From a virus: a DNA stretch of 24,375 nucleotides. Position 1 is the first letter of the stretch; each line of letters starts with the position of its first letter. Of this stretch, positions 8,346 to 15,426 are shown piece by piece. Under the pieces are notes generated by a model. That model saw only the letters and a program-made list of their open reading frames with translations. It was not told where the DNA came from and did no database searches. Location: IMG/VR virus record IMGVR_UViG_3300036770_000150, positions 1-24,375 of that record. One strand, written 5' to 3'. The position numbers were made by a program, and so were the translations under genes.

Positions 8346-9527
8346 TCATTCCTCTACAAATTCTTTGACCGCATCGAGGCCAAAGTGGTCGTTAACAAAA
8401 CGGAGCAGACGCTCCACATCAATCCGCAGGACTTTTCCTGTCGGGGTGTGCTTGGAACGGAAAATCCATTCGTTCGTTTCAGAATCGTGCGGAGACAGCA
8501 GCGTGGCATTCCCGGCTGCGTCCATGACGTTTGCTTCACCGGAGGCTGAGTAGAAAGACACACCGTTTGCCAAAGTGCCAACAGGGGCTGTGCCGTCGAA
8601 AATGTCGATTCGGTTTGTCCCTGCCGTTGTCGCACGAGCCGCCGTGCCGCCGACCTGAACACTGCCGCCCGACGAGACTTGAACATCCCCACCGCTGGTA
8701 ATACGGGCGCGTTCGGTGTTGTTGGTGAGGAAAACTAACGGGATATTTGTAACCGTTGCAAGCTCGACAGTAGATGCCGAACCTCCAAAATAGGCAGTTT
8801 GTGCATCACCAATTTTTCCGGCGTAAAGAAACGAGGAAGACCCGTTCACCTCTATAAGGCCACGACCTGCCGCACTATAAGATGCACTCGTCGTCCCCAC
8901 CAGCAAATTTCCACTCGCATCCAGCGTCATTGCTTGGGTGAAGCTGATCGCATTGCCTGCGGTGCCGGAGGGGGCGGTGAACCAAGCGTGAGCACCTGAC
9001 CCAGTGTCATATTGAGTAGCATGACCGTCGTTAACATAAGCCCACGCATCTGGAGCTTCTTTTAGGTACGCATTCTGCGTAATGCCTTTTCCAGTTGTGC
9101 TGAAGTCATATATTGCACCAGCAGTCCCTTGAAAGGCTTTGGTTGTGCTTCTCCAAGCACTCGGTGTCACCCCCAAGCCGAGGTTGCCGGAGGAGTCGAG
9201 GGTGGCGCGAGTCGTTCCTCCTGTACCAAGGCGCAAGATACCAGCAGTCGGGTCGGTTGATGATGTCCCGATAAATGCGCCATTAGTAAACTGCCCAAGC
9301 TGGAGATAACCAGAGCCACTAGTATTGACGCGAATGTCTGTGTTTGTACCAGCGTCTACTTCCAGCTTCGCACCCGGCGAACTCGTCCCAATCCCCACAT
9401 TCCCAGTAACGGTCATGTTGGCATTGACCGCAATGTCCCTCGGGACGACGTATGTGTCACCCGCCTGTGCAGCTTGGATCTGCGGTACGGCTGTGTTGAG
9501 AAGAAGCACCTCGTATGCTGGTGGCAT
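8346..9527 (-). CDS. Tail fibre protein with GIGTSSP-type repeats (393 aa)
   Basis: Contains the typical repeats of trimeric beta fibres: TVTGNVGIGTSSPGAKLEV at about 39-57, TLDSSGNLGLGVTPSAW at about 109-125 and TLDASGNLLVGTTSASY at about 202-218. A conserved C-terminal segment at about residues 345-390 (SPHDSETNEWIFRSK, TGKVLRIDVERLL) is known from the ends of many such fibres, and may be a trimerisation or tip module; I see no intramolecular chaperone (S74) catalytic pair. The start has an ideal AGGAG six bases before the ATG, and this site overlaps the end of the HNH gene. It probably binds or positions the receptor-binding apparatus; the receptor is unknown. The stop overlaps the next gene's first codons. 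Confidence 0.85.
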   Translation of the reverse strand: MPPAYEVLLLNTAVPQIQAAQAGDTYVVPRDIAVNANMTVTGNVGIGTSSPGAKLEVDAGTNTDIRVNTSGSGYLQLGQFTNGAFIGTSSTDPTAGILRLGTGGTTRATLDSSGNLGLGVTPSAWRSTTKAFQGTAGAIYDFSTTGKGITQNAYLKEAPDAWAYVNDGHATQYDTGSGAHAWFTAPSGTAGNAISFTQAMTLDASGNLLVGTTSASYSAAGRGLIEVNGSSSFLYAGKIGDAQTAYFGGSASTVELATVTNIPLVFLTNNTERARITSGGDVQVSSGGSVQVGGTAARATTAGTNRIDIFDGTAPVGTLANGVSFYSASGEANVMDAAGNATLLSPHDSETNEWIFRSKHTPTGKVLRIDVERLLRFVNDHFGLDAVKEFVEE

Positions 9528-9528
9528 G

Positions 9529-10098
9529 TCAAGCTCCTAAATGTTTCCAGACTTTACGGTTCTTTACCATGCTGATCAAGCCTGGAGAAACACCGTATTG
9601 TTTAGCAATGGCATAGCAAGAACGACTGTCTTGCCGGATTGAGATTACCTGATCATCAGTCAGCTTTGCATGGCCAGACTTCTCTCCATGAGCAAAACTG
9701 TTTGGCTTTCTAGACGCTCTATCAACAGCATTGTTTTGATGCGTTCCAGCATACAGATGATGAGGATTTACGCATCTAGCATTGTCGCAGTGATGCAGGA
9801 CCAGCTTGTCTTTTGGCAGTTCGCCATTCAAAAACTCATACGAAAGCCGATGCGCCAAATAACTTTTTCGATTGACATTTACTCGTCCATATCCAAGGCC
9901 TGTCGTCAATACATTGCCAGTCCACAGCCAGCACTTATCAGGCTCATCAACCTCAACAGACTCGGCGAACATCTCAAACAATGACTTCTTTTTCGGCAGG
10001 TCAAACGATCCATACCGACGCAGCCGAGAGCGATGCGCCCAGCACAAGCCAGCATTATTTGCTGCGCTCATACATCCAGGTGCACTACAAGCGGCCAC
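9529..10098 (-). CDS. HNH homing-type endonuclease (189 aa, GTG start)
   Basis: A selfish DNA endonuclease by its domains. N-terminal zinc motif C4-C9-C19-H22 followed by RSRLRRYGSFD; HNH core at about 80-130 (YLAHRLSYEFLNGELP, then LVLHHCDNARCVNPHHLYAG with H102/H103, N111 and H114); C-terminal helix-turn-helix DNA-binding segment at about 145-187 (KLTDDQVISI, YAIAKQYGVSPGLISMVKNR). The GTG start at 10098 is supported by AGGAG seven bases upstream. It interrupts the fibre gene cluster and is bounded by two copies of CTCCTAAAT (plus strand) at 9534-9542 and 10106-10114, which suggests a discrete insertion between genes. The expected role is cleavage of a related phage genome lacking the gene, followed by copying. 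Confidence 0.9.
   Translation of the reverse strand: MAACSAPGCMSAANNAGLCWAHRSRLRRYGSFDLPKKKSLFEMFAESVEVDEPDKCWLWTGNVLTTGLGYGRVNVNRKSYLAHRLSYEFLNGELPKDKLVLHHCDNARCVNPHHLYAGTHQNNAVDRASRKPNSFAHGEKSGHAKLTDDQVISIRQDSRSCYAIAKQYGVSPGLISMVKNRKVWKHLGA
9534..9542. repeat. 9-base direct repeat, downstream boundary of the HNH gene
   Basis: CTCCTAAAT on the plus strand (ATTTAGGAG on the coding strand). It overlaps the last codons of the HNH gene and supplies the AGGAG ribosome binding site of the tail fibre gene. An identical copy stands at 10106-10114. Confidence 0.6.
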
Positions 10099-10105
10099 GG
10101 CTTAA

Positions 10106-10114
10106 CTCCTAAAT
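10106..10114. repeat. 9-base direct repeat, upstream boundary of the HNH gene
   Basis: Second copy of CTCCTAAAT. On the coding strand it contains the TAG stop of the 67-residue gene and the AGGAG ribosome binding site of the HNH gene. The pair is 572 bases apart and frames the HNH reading frame almost exactly. Confidence 0.6.
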
Positions 10115-10312
10115 TGGGTAGTATTCCGTCCCGTCGCTTGTCTTGACGGAACTGGCAACAGTGTAGTCAGCACCTGAACTGTCTCTGACAGGCAGGCTGA
10201 TGGTGTATTGAGTGCCGTTGGAATCATCAACAATAAACGGAGCACCCGGCACAGGTACATACCCACCCATTGACCGCAGGTTGGGTAGCTTTATGTTGAG
10301 TCCCAGCAACAT
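10109..10312 (-). CDS. Small fibre-like protein with 14-residue repeats (67 aa)
   Basis: Residues 1-25 are hydrophobic and Gly/Pro-rich (MLLGLNIKLPNLRSMGGYVP). Residues 30-67 consist of nearly three copies of a 14-residue unit: DSNGTQYTISLPVR, DSSGADYTVASSVK and a shorter TSDGTEYYPI. The pattern S-x-G-x-x-Y-T-[IV] suggests a short beta-strand stack, as in a beta-helix or fibre shaft. The same unit, preceded by the same F-I pair, occurs near the C-terminus of the glycine-rich adhesin just upstream. The ATG overlaps the previous TAA by one base (TAATG) and has no clear ribosome binding site, so coupled translation is likely. The function is not known; a fibre or tail accessory protein is the best guess. 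Confidence 0.65.
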   Translation of the reverse strand: MLLGLNIKLPNLRSMGGYVPVPGAPFIVDDSNGTQYTISLPVRDSSGADYTVASSVKTSDGTEYYPI

Positions 10313-10563
10313 TAGATCAGTCCGACAATGTTGCTTGCGCTCGTGCCAGTTGCCCAGATACGCCGAGCCATGACAGGCAGGATGACGCCAGCAGGCACGT
10401 TGTTGAACGTGACAGCACCACCCCCCGTGTCGCTGATCCTGAGGTTTCCAGCACCACCCACATAGATGGCGCGGACAGGCTGAACCAGATCGGTGTCAGC
10501 AGGAGTGATGGCAATGCAGTTGACTGCACAGCTATCAGGAGTGGTAGAAAAGGGAGCAGGCAT
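10312..10563 (-). CDS. Small phage protein (83 aa) of the tail-fibre region
   Basis: I start it at the ATG at 10563-10561 (MPAPFSTTPDSCAVNCIAIT) because GGAG stands six bases before it; the longer frame would begin with TTG inside the upstream gene's tail. It contains the recognisable run AITPADTDLVQPVRAIYVGG, then NLRISDTGGGAVTFNNVPAG and ILPVMARRIWATGTSASNIV. This layout (ITP-S/A-D, RAIYVG, G-N, V-T-F-x-N-V-P-x-G, ILPV-x-x-R-R-I/V, ATGT-x-A) defines a widespread small all-beta phage protein family near fibre or tail genes, of unknown function. It begins two bases after the stop of the adhesin gene. A role in virion assembly is likely from context. Confidence 0.75.
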   Translation of the reverse strand: MPAPFSTTPDSCAVNCIAITPADTDLVQPVRAIYVGGAGNLRISDTGGGAVTFNNVPAGVILPVMARRIWATGTSASNIVGLI

Positions 10564-10565
10564 TG

Positions 10566-11705
10566 TTAACTCCAAGCATTAGATGCTACTGATACATTTT
10601 GCCACGGGTTTGCTAAATCTACAATTTGGCCTTCACTTGTTTCACCATCGCCATCAACAAGATACGCTGTTCCGGTTGACGACAATACCGAATTTGTCAC
10701 CGTATAAGACACTCCAGACGATGACTTGCAAATAAACGACGCAACCTCTGGAACCTGTGTCCAAGTGTTTGGATCTTCTGTTTCCTCTTGCCACAGGGTC
10801 AATGTCGTAATAACAACAAGCCCTGCGCCACAAACATCAGCGACGAATCCACCTCCACCACCATAATCTGCACCATTCCCACCAAGCAGGAATGTTGATC
10901 CACCACCTCCACCACCAGGGCCAGCAGTGATTCCAGTGGATGAGTCTGTCCAGATTATTTCAGACGAACCAGAGCCGCCTTTTACTACAGATACATCAAC
11001 ATCAAAAAAACCACCACCACCACCACCACCATTGGTCCCAGCAGTAGCCACTGTCGAGGAGAACGCGCCAGCGCCAGAGCCAGTGCCAAACCTGTTCGCA
11101 CCACCAACACCAGAGGTCAGCAATGCTTGAGATGCGTCTTGGCCATCACCTCCGCCATTCGCACCGCCACCTCCGCCAGCACCTAAAACCTGCGCGACTA
11201 TATCTGTAAAACCATCGCCACCGTTTCCACCAGCGCCATTGGGACCAGCAGCACCACCACCACCCCCGCCTCCCTGGGAGAAAATGTTTCCAGTGCTGAA
11301 ACCTTCATTCCCACCAGAGAATGCAACATCCGCAATGCACTCAGACGCTTTGCCACCAGTGTTGCTTGTGTCTGTTCCACCTAAAGCAAAGCTACCACCC
11401 TTGGCTAAAACACCATAGTCTCTTGAGGTTGGTGGAGCATCTGAAGCTATGTTTACCCATGAGTCATAAACATTCTGATCACCGCCAGAGAAAATCGCAG
11501 CCCTGCGGATAGATTTGTAGTAAATTTTCTGCCCAGGCTGAACAAACAACGGATCTGTTTTGGCGTATGCGCCACCACCAGCAAGACCGCAGCCGATAGC
11601 CTCAACCCGTATCCTGTAAACACCATCAGGAACAGTCCACTCTGCGCTTGTTGGAGACGAATTAGTCCCGCTGTCAGGCAGGATGAATACGCCTAAAACA
11701 CTCAT
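10566..11705 (-). CDS. Glycine-rich tail adhesin (379 aa)
   Basis: The N-terminal segment (residues 20-40, SAEWTVPDGVYRIRVEAIG) is the usual 'W-x-V-P-x-G-V-x-x-I-x-V-x-x-x-G-G-G-G' opening of phage glycine-rich domains. Residues about 145-310 are dominated by Gly runs separated by short variable loops (for example SQGGGGGGGAAGPNGAGGNG and TNGGGGGGGFF), the pattern of polyglycine-II sandwiches known from receptor-binding adhesins such as the S16-type gp38. The C-terminus (residues 324-351) holds two copies of a 14-residue repeat (SSSGVSYTVTNSVL, SSTGTAYLVD) shared with the 67-residue protein. Variable loops between Gly stretches are the likely receptor contact. ATGA overlap with the adaptor gene. 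Confidence 0.75.
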   Translation of the reverse strand: MSVLGVFILPDSGTNSSPTSAEWTVPDGVYRIRVEAIGCGLAGGGAYAKTDPLFVQPGQKIYYKSIRRAAIFSGGDQNVYDSWVNIASDAPPTSRDYGVLAKGGSFALGGTDTSNTGGKASECIADVAFSGGNEGFSTGNIFSQGGGGGGGAAGPNGAGGNGGDGFTDIVAQVLGAGGGGGANGGGDGQDASQALLTSGVGGANRFGTGSGAGAFSSTVATAGTNGGGGGGGFFDVDVSVVKGGSGSSEIIWTDSSTGITAGPGGGGGGSTFLLGGNGADYGGGGGFVADVCGAGLVVITTLTLWQEETEDPNTWTQVPEVASFICKSSSGVSYTVTNSVLSSTGTAYLVDGDGETSEGQIVDLANPWQNVSVASNAWS

Positions 11706-12322
11706 CTCTTCGCAAGTTTCATGGCAACAGGTGAGCCACTATGCTCGCCCCTGTCGTCCGATGTGGTCAACGAATCCAGACTGCGCTGGAACAACCCAGC
11801 CCACACTGCAATTCGACTGTCGTTCATGAGATACGGTTCAGCCTCAACCAGAGACCCGTAGAGCAACAAATCCGGACAGTTAGCCATGAATACGTTGGAT
11901 GTGTTTGAGTCGCTCAGAAAGGCTGGAGACGCGTAATACAGCATATAAACTGTGTACGTCGTATCCGGGATCGGAGCGAACTGCATCTCACTGGCAAGGA
12001 TGGTGTAGTCAATCGGCCTGCCAGACTCCTGCGCTCTCGTGTTCCGTGTGAACGATGACGGGCTGAAGTAATTCAGCGGTTGTTCTGGGTTGGTGGACAA
12101 ATACAGGTTCCGCATCTCCAGGAAATCTGTCGGCAGACCAACAGTGGCATCCCCACCGATCATACTGGTGGATGACAACTTGAGCATCTGACGGATACGC
12201 AGATCCCTCCGCAGACGGATCTCAGCAAGACGTATGAAGTCCGGGATCTGAGTGGTCAGATCACTTCTTGCGAGATAGTTTGCGATGCTTGTTTGCAGGT
12301 CGCTGTAGGTTGCTAGGGCCAT
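11702..12322 (-). CDS. Head-tail adaptor protein, SU10-adaptor-like (206 aa)
   Basis: The start MALATYSDLQTSIANYLARS, followed by LTTQIPDFIRLAEIRLRRDLRIRQM (about 22-46), is characteristic of podovirus adaptor proteins (the gp6/SU10-type adaptor family): an N-terminal helical bundle that docks under the portal. The middle (VGLPTDFLEMRNLYL at about 61-75) and PDLLLYGSLVEAEPYLMNDSR at about 149-169 are also typical. Such proteins form a ring joining the portal to the nozzle. Its first 62 bases overlap the end of the glycosyltransferase-like gene, a larger overlap than at most junctions here; the conserved N-terminus argues that this start is right. No strong ribosome binding site is visible. 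Confidence 0.8.
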   Translation of the reverse strand: MALATYSDLQTSIANYLARSDLTTQIPDFIRLAEIRLRRDLRIRQMLKLSSTSMIGGDATVGLPTDFLEMRNLYLSTNPEQPLNYFSPSSFTRNTRAQESGRPIDYTILASEMQFAPIPDTTYTVYMLYYASPAFLSDSNTSNVFMANCPDLLLYGSLVEAEPYLMNDSRIAVWAGLFQRSLDSLTTSDDRGEHSGSPVAMKLAKR

Positions 12323-12956
12323 GTTTTACGTCATCCCAGCCAAAGGTTTTTGTCCCAATGTGACCAATGTGCATCGACAGATCGTGGTCAACAAAGACAG
12401 GAATATCGTTCTCAAGACACCTGACACAAAAGGTCACATCCTCACCGATGACACTTCCATGATCCGTCCAGATAATGTCGTGCCAGGGTTTAGGTATCTT
12501 TTTGAACACTTCCGCTTTTACGAGTGTAACACCGAACCCCACTGCGGTCACTTGTTCAATCCCAGACTTACCCCTGCTTTCAATCTTCGTCCAAACCTGC
12601 TTTACCTTGTTTGGATCGGTCTTGTCGATCTTGAGGTTCATCGCCGTAGGCAACACAGGCTCTCGCCTTGTAGTGGCATTTACACCCACTAGCGGGACGT
12701 TCCTCGAAAGCAATACCTCGACAGTGTTTGCTGGAAACCGCATGTCGCTGTCAATCCATAAGACAGCATCCGCGCCCCACTCCAAAGCCTCGTCAGCAAG
12801 TTTTTCTCTCTGTGTAAAGATTAGCGTACCAGGCATCTGCAATAGCTGGATCTCATTCTCTCCACGCTTTGCCTCATACGCACAAAGTCGTGCCATATCA
12901 AAAGCAAACCCTGCCAAGACAGAATCCCGGCAGGGCACACAAATAGCAATCTTCAT
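12261..12956 (-). CDS. Glycosyltransferase-like protein, GT-A fold (231 aa)
   Basis: The start MKIAICVPCRDSVLAGFAFD and the acidic DxD-type motif VLWIDSDMRFP (about residues 65-75, following LADEALEWGADA) fit a GT2-like nucleotide-sugar-dependent transferase. A later acidic motif, VIGEDVTFCVRC (about 168-179), resembles the catalytic ED motif of the same superfamily. The tail is basic (NKHRKLSRKK). It is placed between capsid and adaptor genes, so it could modify virion proteins or host surface glycans; the acceptor is unknown. GAGGGGG lies a few bases before the ATG. Similar small GT-A-like genes occur within head-gene clusters of related phages. Assignment as glycosyltransferase is moderate. 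Confidence 0.7.
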   Translation of the reverse strand: MKIAICVPCRDSVLAGFAFDMARLCAYEAKRGENEIQLLQMPGTLIFTQREKLADEALEWGADAVLWIDSDMRFPANTVEVLLSRNVPLVGVNATTRREPVLPTAMNLKIDKTDPNKVKQVWTKIESRGKSGIEQVTAVGFGVTLVKAEVFKKIPKPWHDIIWTDHGSVIGEDVTFCVRCLENDIPVFVDHDLSMHIGHIGTKTFGWDDVKHGPSNLQRPANKHRKLSRKK

Positions 12957-12965
12957 TTTACCCCC

Positions 12966-13274
12966 TCAGACTGAGCCTGGATACGTTCGCCACACTCTGT
13001 TATCAGGATCATTGAGCCATTGCTTAAAGGCTCGCTCATCCTCAATCACAAACCCTCGCATGATCTTTTTCTTGTTGAGATCGTCGATCACCGTGAACGG
13101 GATTCGTGCGACATGAGTCATCACGTTGTCGATCTTGCGAGTTGCGTTGTTAACCTGGATTTTGTTTGCTTCGATGATCTCAGAGACATCTTGCCGTGTC
13201 TCCAACACAGTCACATCATCTAGCTTGTGCGCTATCGTGTAGCGCCCATCCCCAACCGAAAATAGTTCTGACAT
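12966..13274 (-). CDS. Conserved small capsid-adjacent phage protein (102 aa)
   Basis: The pattern 'TVLETRQDVSEIIEANKIQV' near residues 22-41, 'THVARIPFTVIDDL' near 53-66 and 'WLNDPDNRVWRTYPGSV' at the end (86-102) matches a widespread phage family found just downstream of the major capsid gene (generic pattern: QDV-x-x-I/V-x-x-x-K/A ... VA-x-IP-x-x-V ... LNDPD-x-x-x-x-RT-x-x-G). No function is established to my knowledge; association with head completion is inferred from the conserved position. The gene lacks an obvious ribosome binding site and follows a stable hairpin by about ten bases, so its translation may be lower than that of the capsid gene. Confidence 0.75.
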   Translation of the reverse strand: MSELFSVGDGRYTIAHKLDDVTVLETRQDVSEIIEANKIQVNNATRKIDNVMTHVARIPFTVIDDLNKKKIMRGFVIEDERAFKQWLNDPDNRVWRTYPGSV

Positions 13275-13284
13275 AGTTTTTGAA

Positions 13285-13308
13285 GGGAGGCAGGTTTCCC
13301 CACCTCCC
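13285..13308 (-). promoter_or_regulatory. Stable hairpin with GAAA tetraloop after the capsid gene
   Basis: On the minus strand ten bases (13308-13299) pair with 13294-13285 around a GAAA loop (13298-13295), with two G-T wobbles and otherwise Watson-Crick pairs. It stands between the capsid stop (13317) and the next start (13274). There is no U-tract behind it on the minus strand, so an mRNA-stabilising or partial attenuating element is more likely than a full terminator. Confidence 0.6.
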
Positions 13309-13316
13309 CATTTTAC

Positions 13317-14261
13317 TTACAGCGCAGGATCGAGATCATAGACCGCGCCATGAGCAGCCTCGTTCCGCATCTCCAGCGTGAACTCAGCAATAAGCTGGGT
13401 CTTCTCGCTGTCGCCGGTACGAGCCAGTTCATTCGTGGCAAACGGTCGCAGATACGCAACTGCTGCATACTCGGGATCGAGCAACAGCGCATCACGGGTA
13501 CGCATAAAGCGGTCCGGGGTGATTGCGAGTTGGCCGAAATCGCTGAGATACACATCAGCCGCCGCCAGGATGGTCGTAGGCGCATTGGCAGGCGCGTTGT
13601 AACGCTGGGTAGCAATACCCGCAAACGAACTAGCTTTCTGCTTCAGGCCAGAACCAACAACCAACAGCTTGGGATTGCCACCGCTGTCGAACACATCAGC
13701 AACAACTTCCTTCAGCAGGGTTTCGGTAAAGGTACGGGTTGCACCATCCGAACGGGTCGAAACACCAATCGTCACCGGATCAACACCAGAAGTGCCTTCC
13801 GAGGTATTGGTCTTCAGCCAGGACAGAATCGCACCCAGCGTCCGAGCAGAACTACCGCTACCAGCAGACTGACCCTGGTTGGCAGTGATAATGGTTTCCA
13901 TGTCCCGCTTCAATTCCTGCGAAGCCTTGGACAACTGGTAAGCCTTCTCAGACTTGCGACCCGCCTTGTTCACGGCTTCGAGAGTGTTTGAGATCTGGAT
14001 TGTCTTCTGGGCAATTTGACAATAATTTCCCAAACGGGTCGTCGGGCTGATGGTTGCAGCAGTCGGATCAGCGCCTTCAACAGCAGCATTCGCAGAGGTA
14101 GCAGCCGCGAGAGTATCGGTCTGCCATTCGTGATAAACAGCCGTCGCCTTGGTGCGAGCAAGACTCGACAGAATTGGGGTTTCGGTGGGGCTGATGTCGT
14201 AAATAACATCAATCAGGTCTTCGCGCTGGCCAATGGCCGTATGTGCGGTAAAGGTGGGCAT
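13317..14261 (-). CDS. Major capsid protein, DUF5309/SU10 type (314 aa)
   Basis: The N-terminus MPTFTAHTAIGQREDLIDVI, followed by ISPTETPILSSLARTKATAVYHEWQTDTLA (about 24-53), is the diagnostic opening of the DUF5309 (SU10-like) HK97-fold capsid family. Further supporting segments are RLGNYCQIAQKTIQISNTLE (about 77-96) and a C-terminal MRTRDALLLDPEYAAVAYLRPF region (about 254-275). The length of about 310 residues is normal for the family. GAGGT ahead of the ATG, overlapping the scaffold stop, supports the start. It lies after the scaffold as expected. DUF5309 capsids are known from short-tailed phages including elongated-head ones, but head shape cannot be read from this sequence. Confidence 0.92.
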   Translation of the reverse strand: MPTFTAHTAIGQREDLIDVIYDISPTETPILSSLARTKATAVYHEWQTDTLAAATSANAAVEGADPTAATISPTTRLGNYCQIAQKTIQISNTLEAVNKAGRKSEKAYQLSKASQELKRDMETIITANQGQSAGSGSSARTLGAILSWLKTNTSEGTSGVDPVTIGVSTRSDGATRTFTETLLKEVVADVFDSGGNPKLLVVGSGLKQKASSFAGIATQRYNAPANAPTTILAAADVYLSDFGQLAITPDRFMRTRDALLLDPEYAAVAYLRPFATNELARTGDSEKTQLIAEFTLEMRNEAAHGAVYDLDPAL

Positions 14262-14267
14262 TTCAAG

Positions 14268-15188
14268 TTACCTCAAAAATTGTTCAAAAAGTGCCGCAGC
14301 ATCTCGTGCTTTTCCGGTCTGCCGCAGCGTTTTGCGCTGTGTCTGATACTGTTTTTGCTCCGGTGGCACATTCGTTGCCGTGCCGGGCTTAAACATCTTT
14401 GGAGCCTCGGAAACCTTTTTGGTGACCTCTGGCTTACCCTTTACGAGTTTATCGTACTGAGCAGCCTTCCAAAGCGTCAGAACAGCCCTGCTGTCATAAA
14501 CCTGCGCCAAATCCTCATCCGTGAAACCAACCTGCTTCGCATAGTTCCGGATTTCACTGCGAACAGTATTGCCTTTCTCTGGATCTGCGAACTCCGGTAT
14601 CGCTTGAGCTAACTTCTGCTGCTCTTCAGCCAATACTTGTTGCAATCTCTGCTGCTGCTCCGTTTGTTGCTGGTGGGCAAGACGTTGCTGTTCAGCTTGA
14701 ATCGCATACAGTTGCTGCTGACGCTGCTGTTGCTCTGCGACCTTCACCGCATAACCAATCGGATCAGTCTCTTTCAGCGCATTCAAATCCTCTTGCGGTT
14801 CCTGCTGCTTCAACACCTGCTCGATCATCTGCAAGCGTTGTGCATACTGGTCACGCAAGGTTTTCGCCTGCTCTACAGCGGCCTTTTCAGCCTCTACAGC
14901 CTTCCGCTGCTCTGCAAGCGATTGGGTCTTCTGAGTGTAGTCCCGGCCTTGCTGATAGCCTTTGATCAGATCATCGAGCGTTACTTCAACTTCCTCACCA
15001 GCCGCTTTGATACGGTAGCGAGGAATCTCTTGCTCTACTTCCTGCTCTTCGGTATCAGGCTGCTCAATCTGTTCCTCTTGGGCTTCAGGAGTCGGCTCAT
15101 CGCCTTCCTCACCACCCAACATTCCCATGATCGCAGCAGCACCAGAATTTACATCCAGCGGTACACTTCCGTTCGGATTGGTGTCCAT
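14268..15188 (-). CDS. Capsid scaffolding protein (306 aa)
   Basis: Very Gln/Glu-rich, predominantly helical. An acidic N-terminal part (about residues 25-55) leads to YRIKAAGEEVEVTLDDLIKG (about 58-77), then YTQKTQSLAEQRKAVEAEKA and a long Q-rich coiled-coil (about 85-205). The C-terminal helix 'ARDAAALFEQFLR' (residues 294-306) is a familiar end for this class and is likely to contact the capsid. Position directly before the capsid gene, composition and length all fit. AGGGG five bases before the ATG supports the start. Scaffolds of this type are lost from the mature head; no protease motif is apparent in the sequence. Confidence 0.87.
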   Translation of the reverse strand: MDTNPNGSVPLDVNSGAAAIMGMLGGEEGDEPTPEAQEEQIEQPDTEEQEVEQEIPRYRIKAAGEEVEVTLDDLIKGYQQGRDYTQKTQSLAEQRKAVEAEKAAVEQAKTLRDQYAQRLQMIEQVLKQQEPQEDLNALKETDPIGYAVKVAEQQQRQQQLYAIQAEQQRLAHQQQTEQQQRLQQVLAEEQQKLAQAIPEFADPEKGNTVRSEIRNYAKQVGFTDEDLAQVYDSRAVLTLWKAAQYDKLVKGKPEVTKKVSEAPKMFKPGTATNVPPEQKQYQTQRKTLRQTGKARDAAALFEQFLR

Positions 15189-15196
15189 TCAAACCC

Positions 15197-15424
15197 CTAA
15201 AGAATCTTCCATCTTTTAGATTTAATCTCAGTCGTTTCGGCTATTGCTTGGAAATGACTGTAGATTTGATCTATTGCACGAATCATTTTATACGCTGATT
15301 CACGTTTGTCAATTTCATCATCATTCGATGACGTTATGACATCCATGTGCATCTGACGTAAATAATTCAACTCATTCCTAAACGTATCGTCTAGCAGAAG
15401 GTTTGCAGCCCTCTCTGGAGTCAT
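15197..15424 (-). CDS. Small conserved phage protein after the portal (75 aa)
   Basis: An AT-rich short gene following the portal. Start taken at the second ATG (15424-15422, MTPERAANLLLDDTFRNELN), which has AGGA five bases upstream; the ATG at 15430 overlaps the portal stop (ATGA) and is an alternative giving 77 residues. The protein is helical, with DEIDKRESAYKMIRAIDQIY at about 36-55 and a conserved basic ending IKSKRWKIL. Proteins with the pattern 'LLLDDTF...L...DDE..REAAY..IR.ID...H...IAE...I...RWKIL' recur between portal and scaffold genes of podoviruses. The function is unknown; head assembly is inferred from position. Confidence 0.75.
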   Translation of the reverse strand: MTPERAANLLLDDTFRNELNYLRQMHMDVITSSNDDEIDKRESAYKMIRAIDQIYSHFQAIAETTEIKSKRWKIL

Positions 15425-15426
15425 TC

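Noticed and set aside
12475-13116. A 213-codon plus-strand frame across the glycosyltransferase-like gene
   Set aside because: It spans two well-supported minus-strand genes and their junction, and its composition is non-native.
13350-13991. A 213-codon plus-strand frame opposite the capsid gene
   Set aside because: Arg/Gln/Thr-rich shadow of the DUF5309 capsid gene, no start signals.
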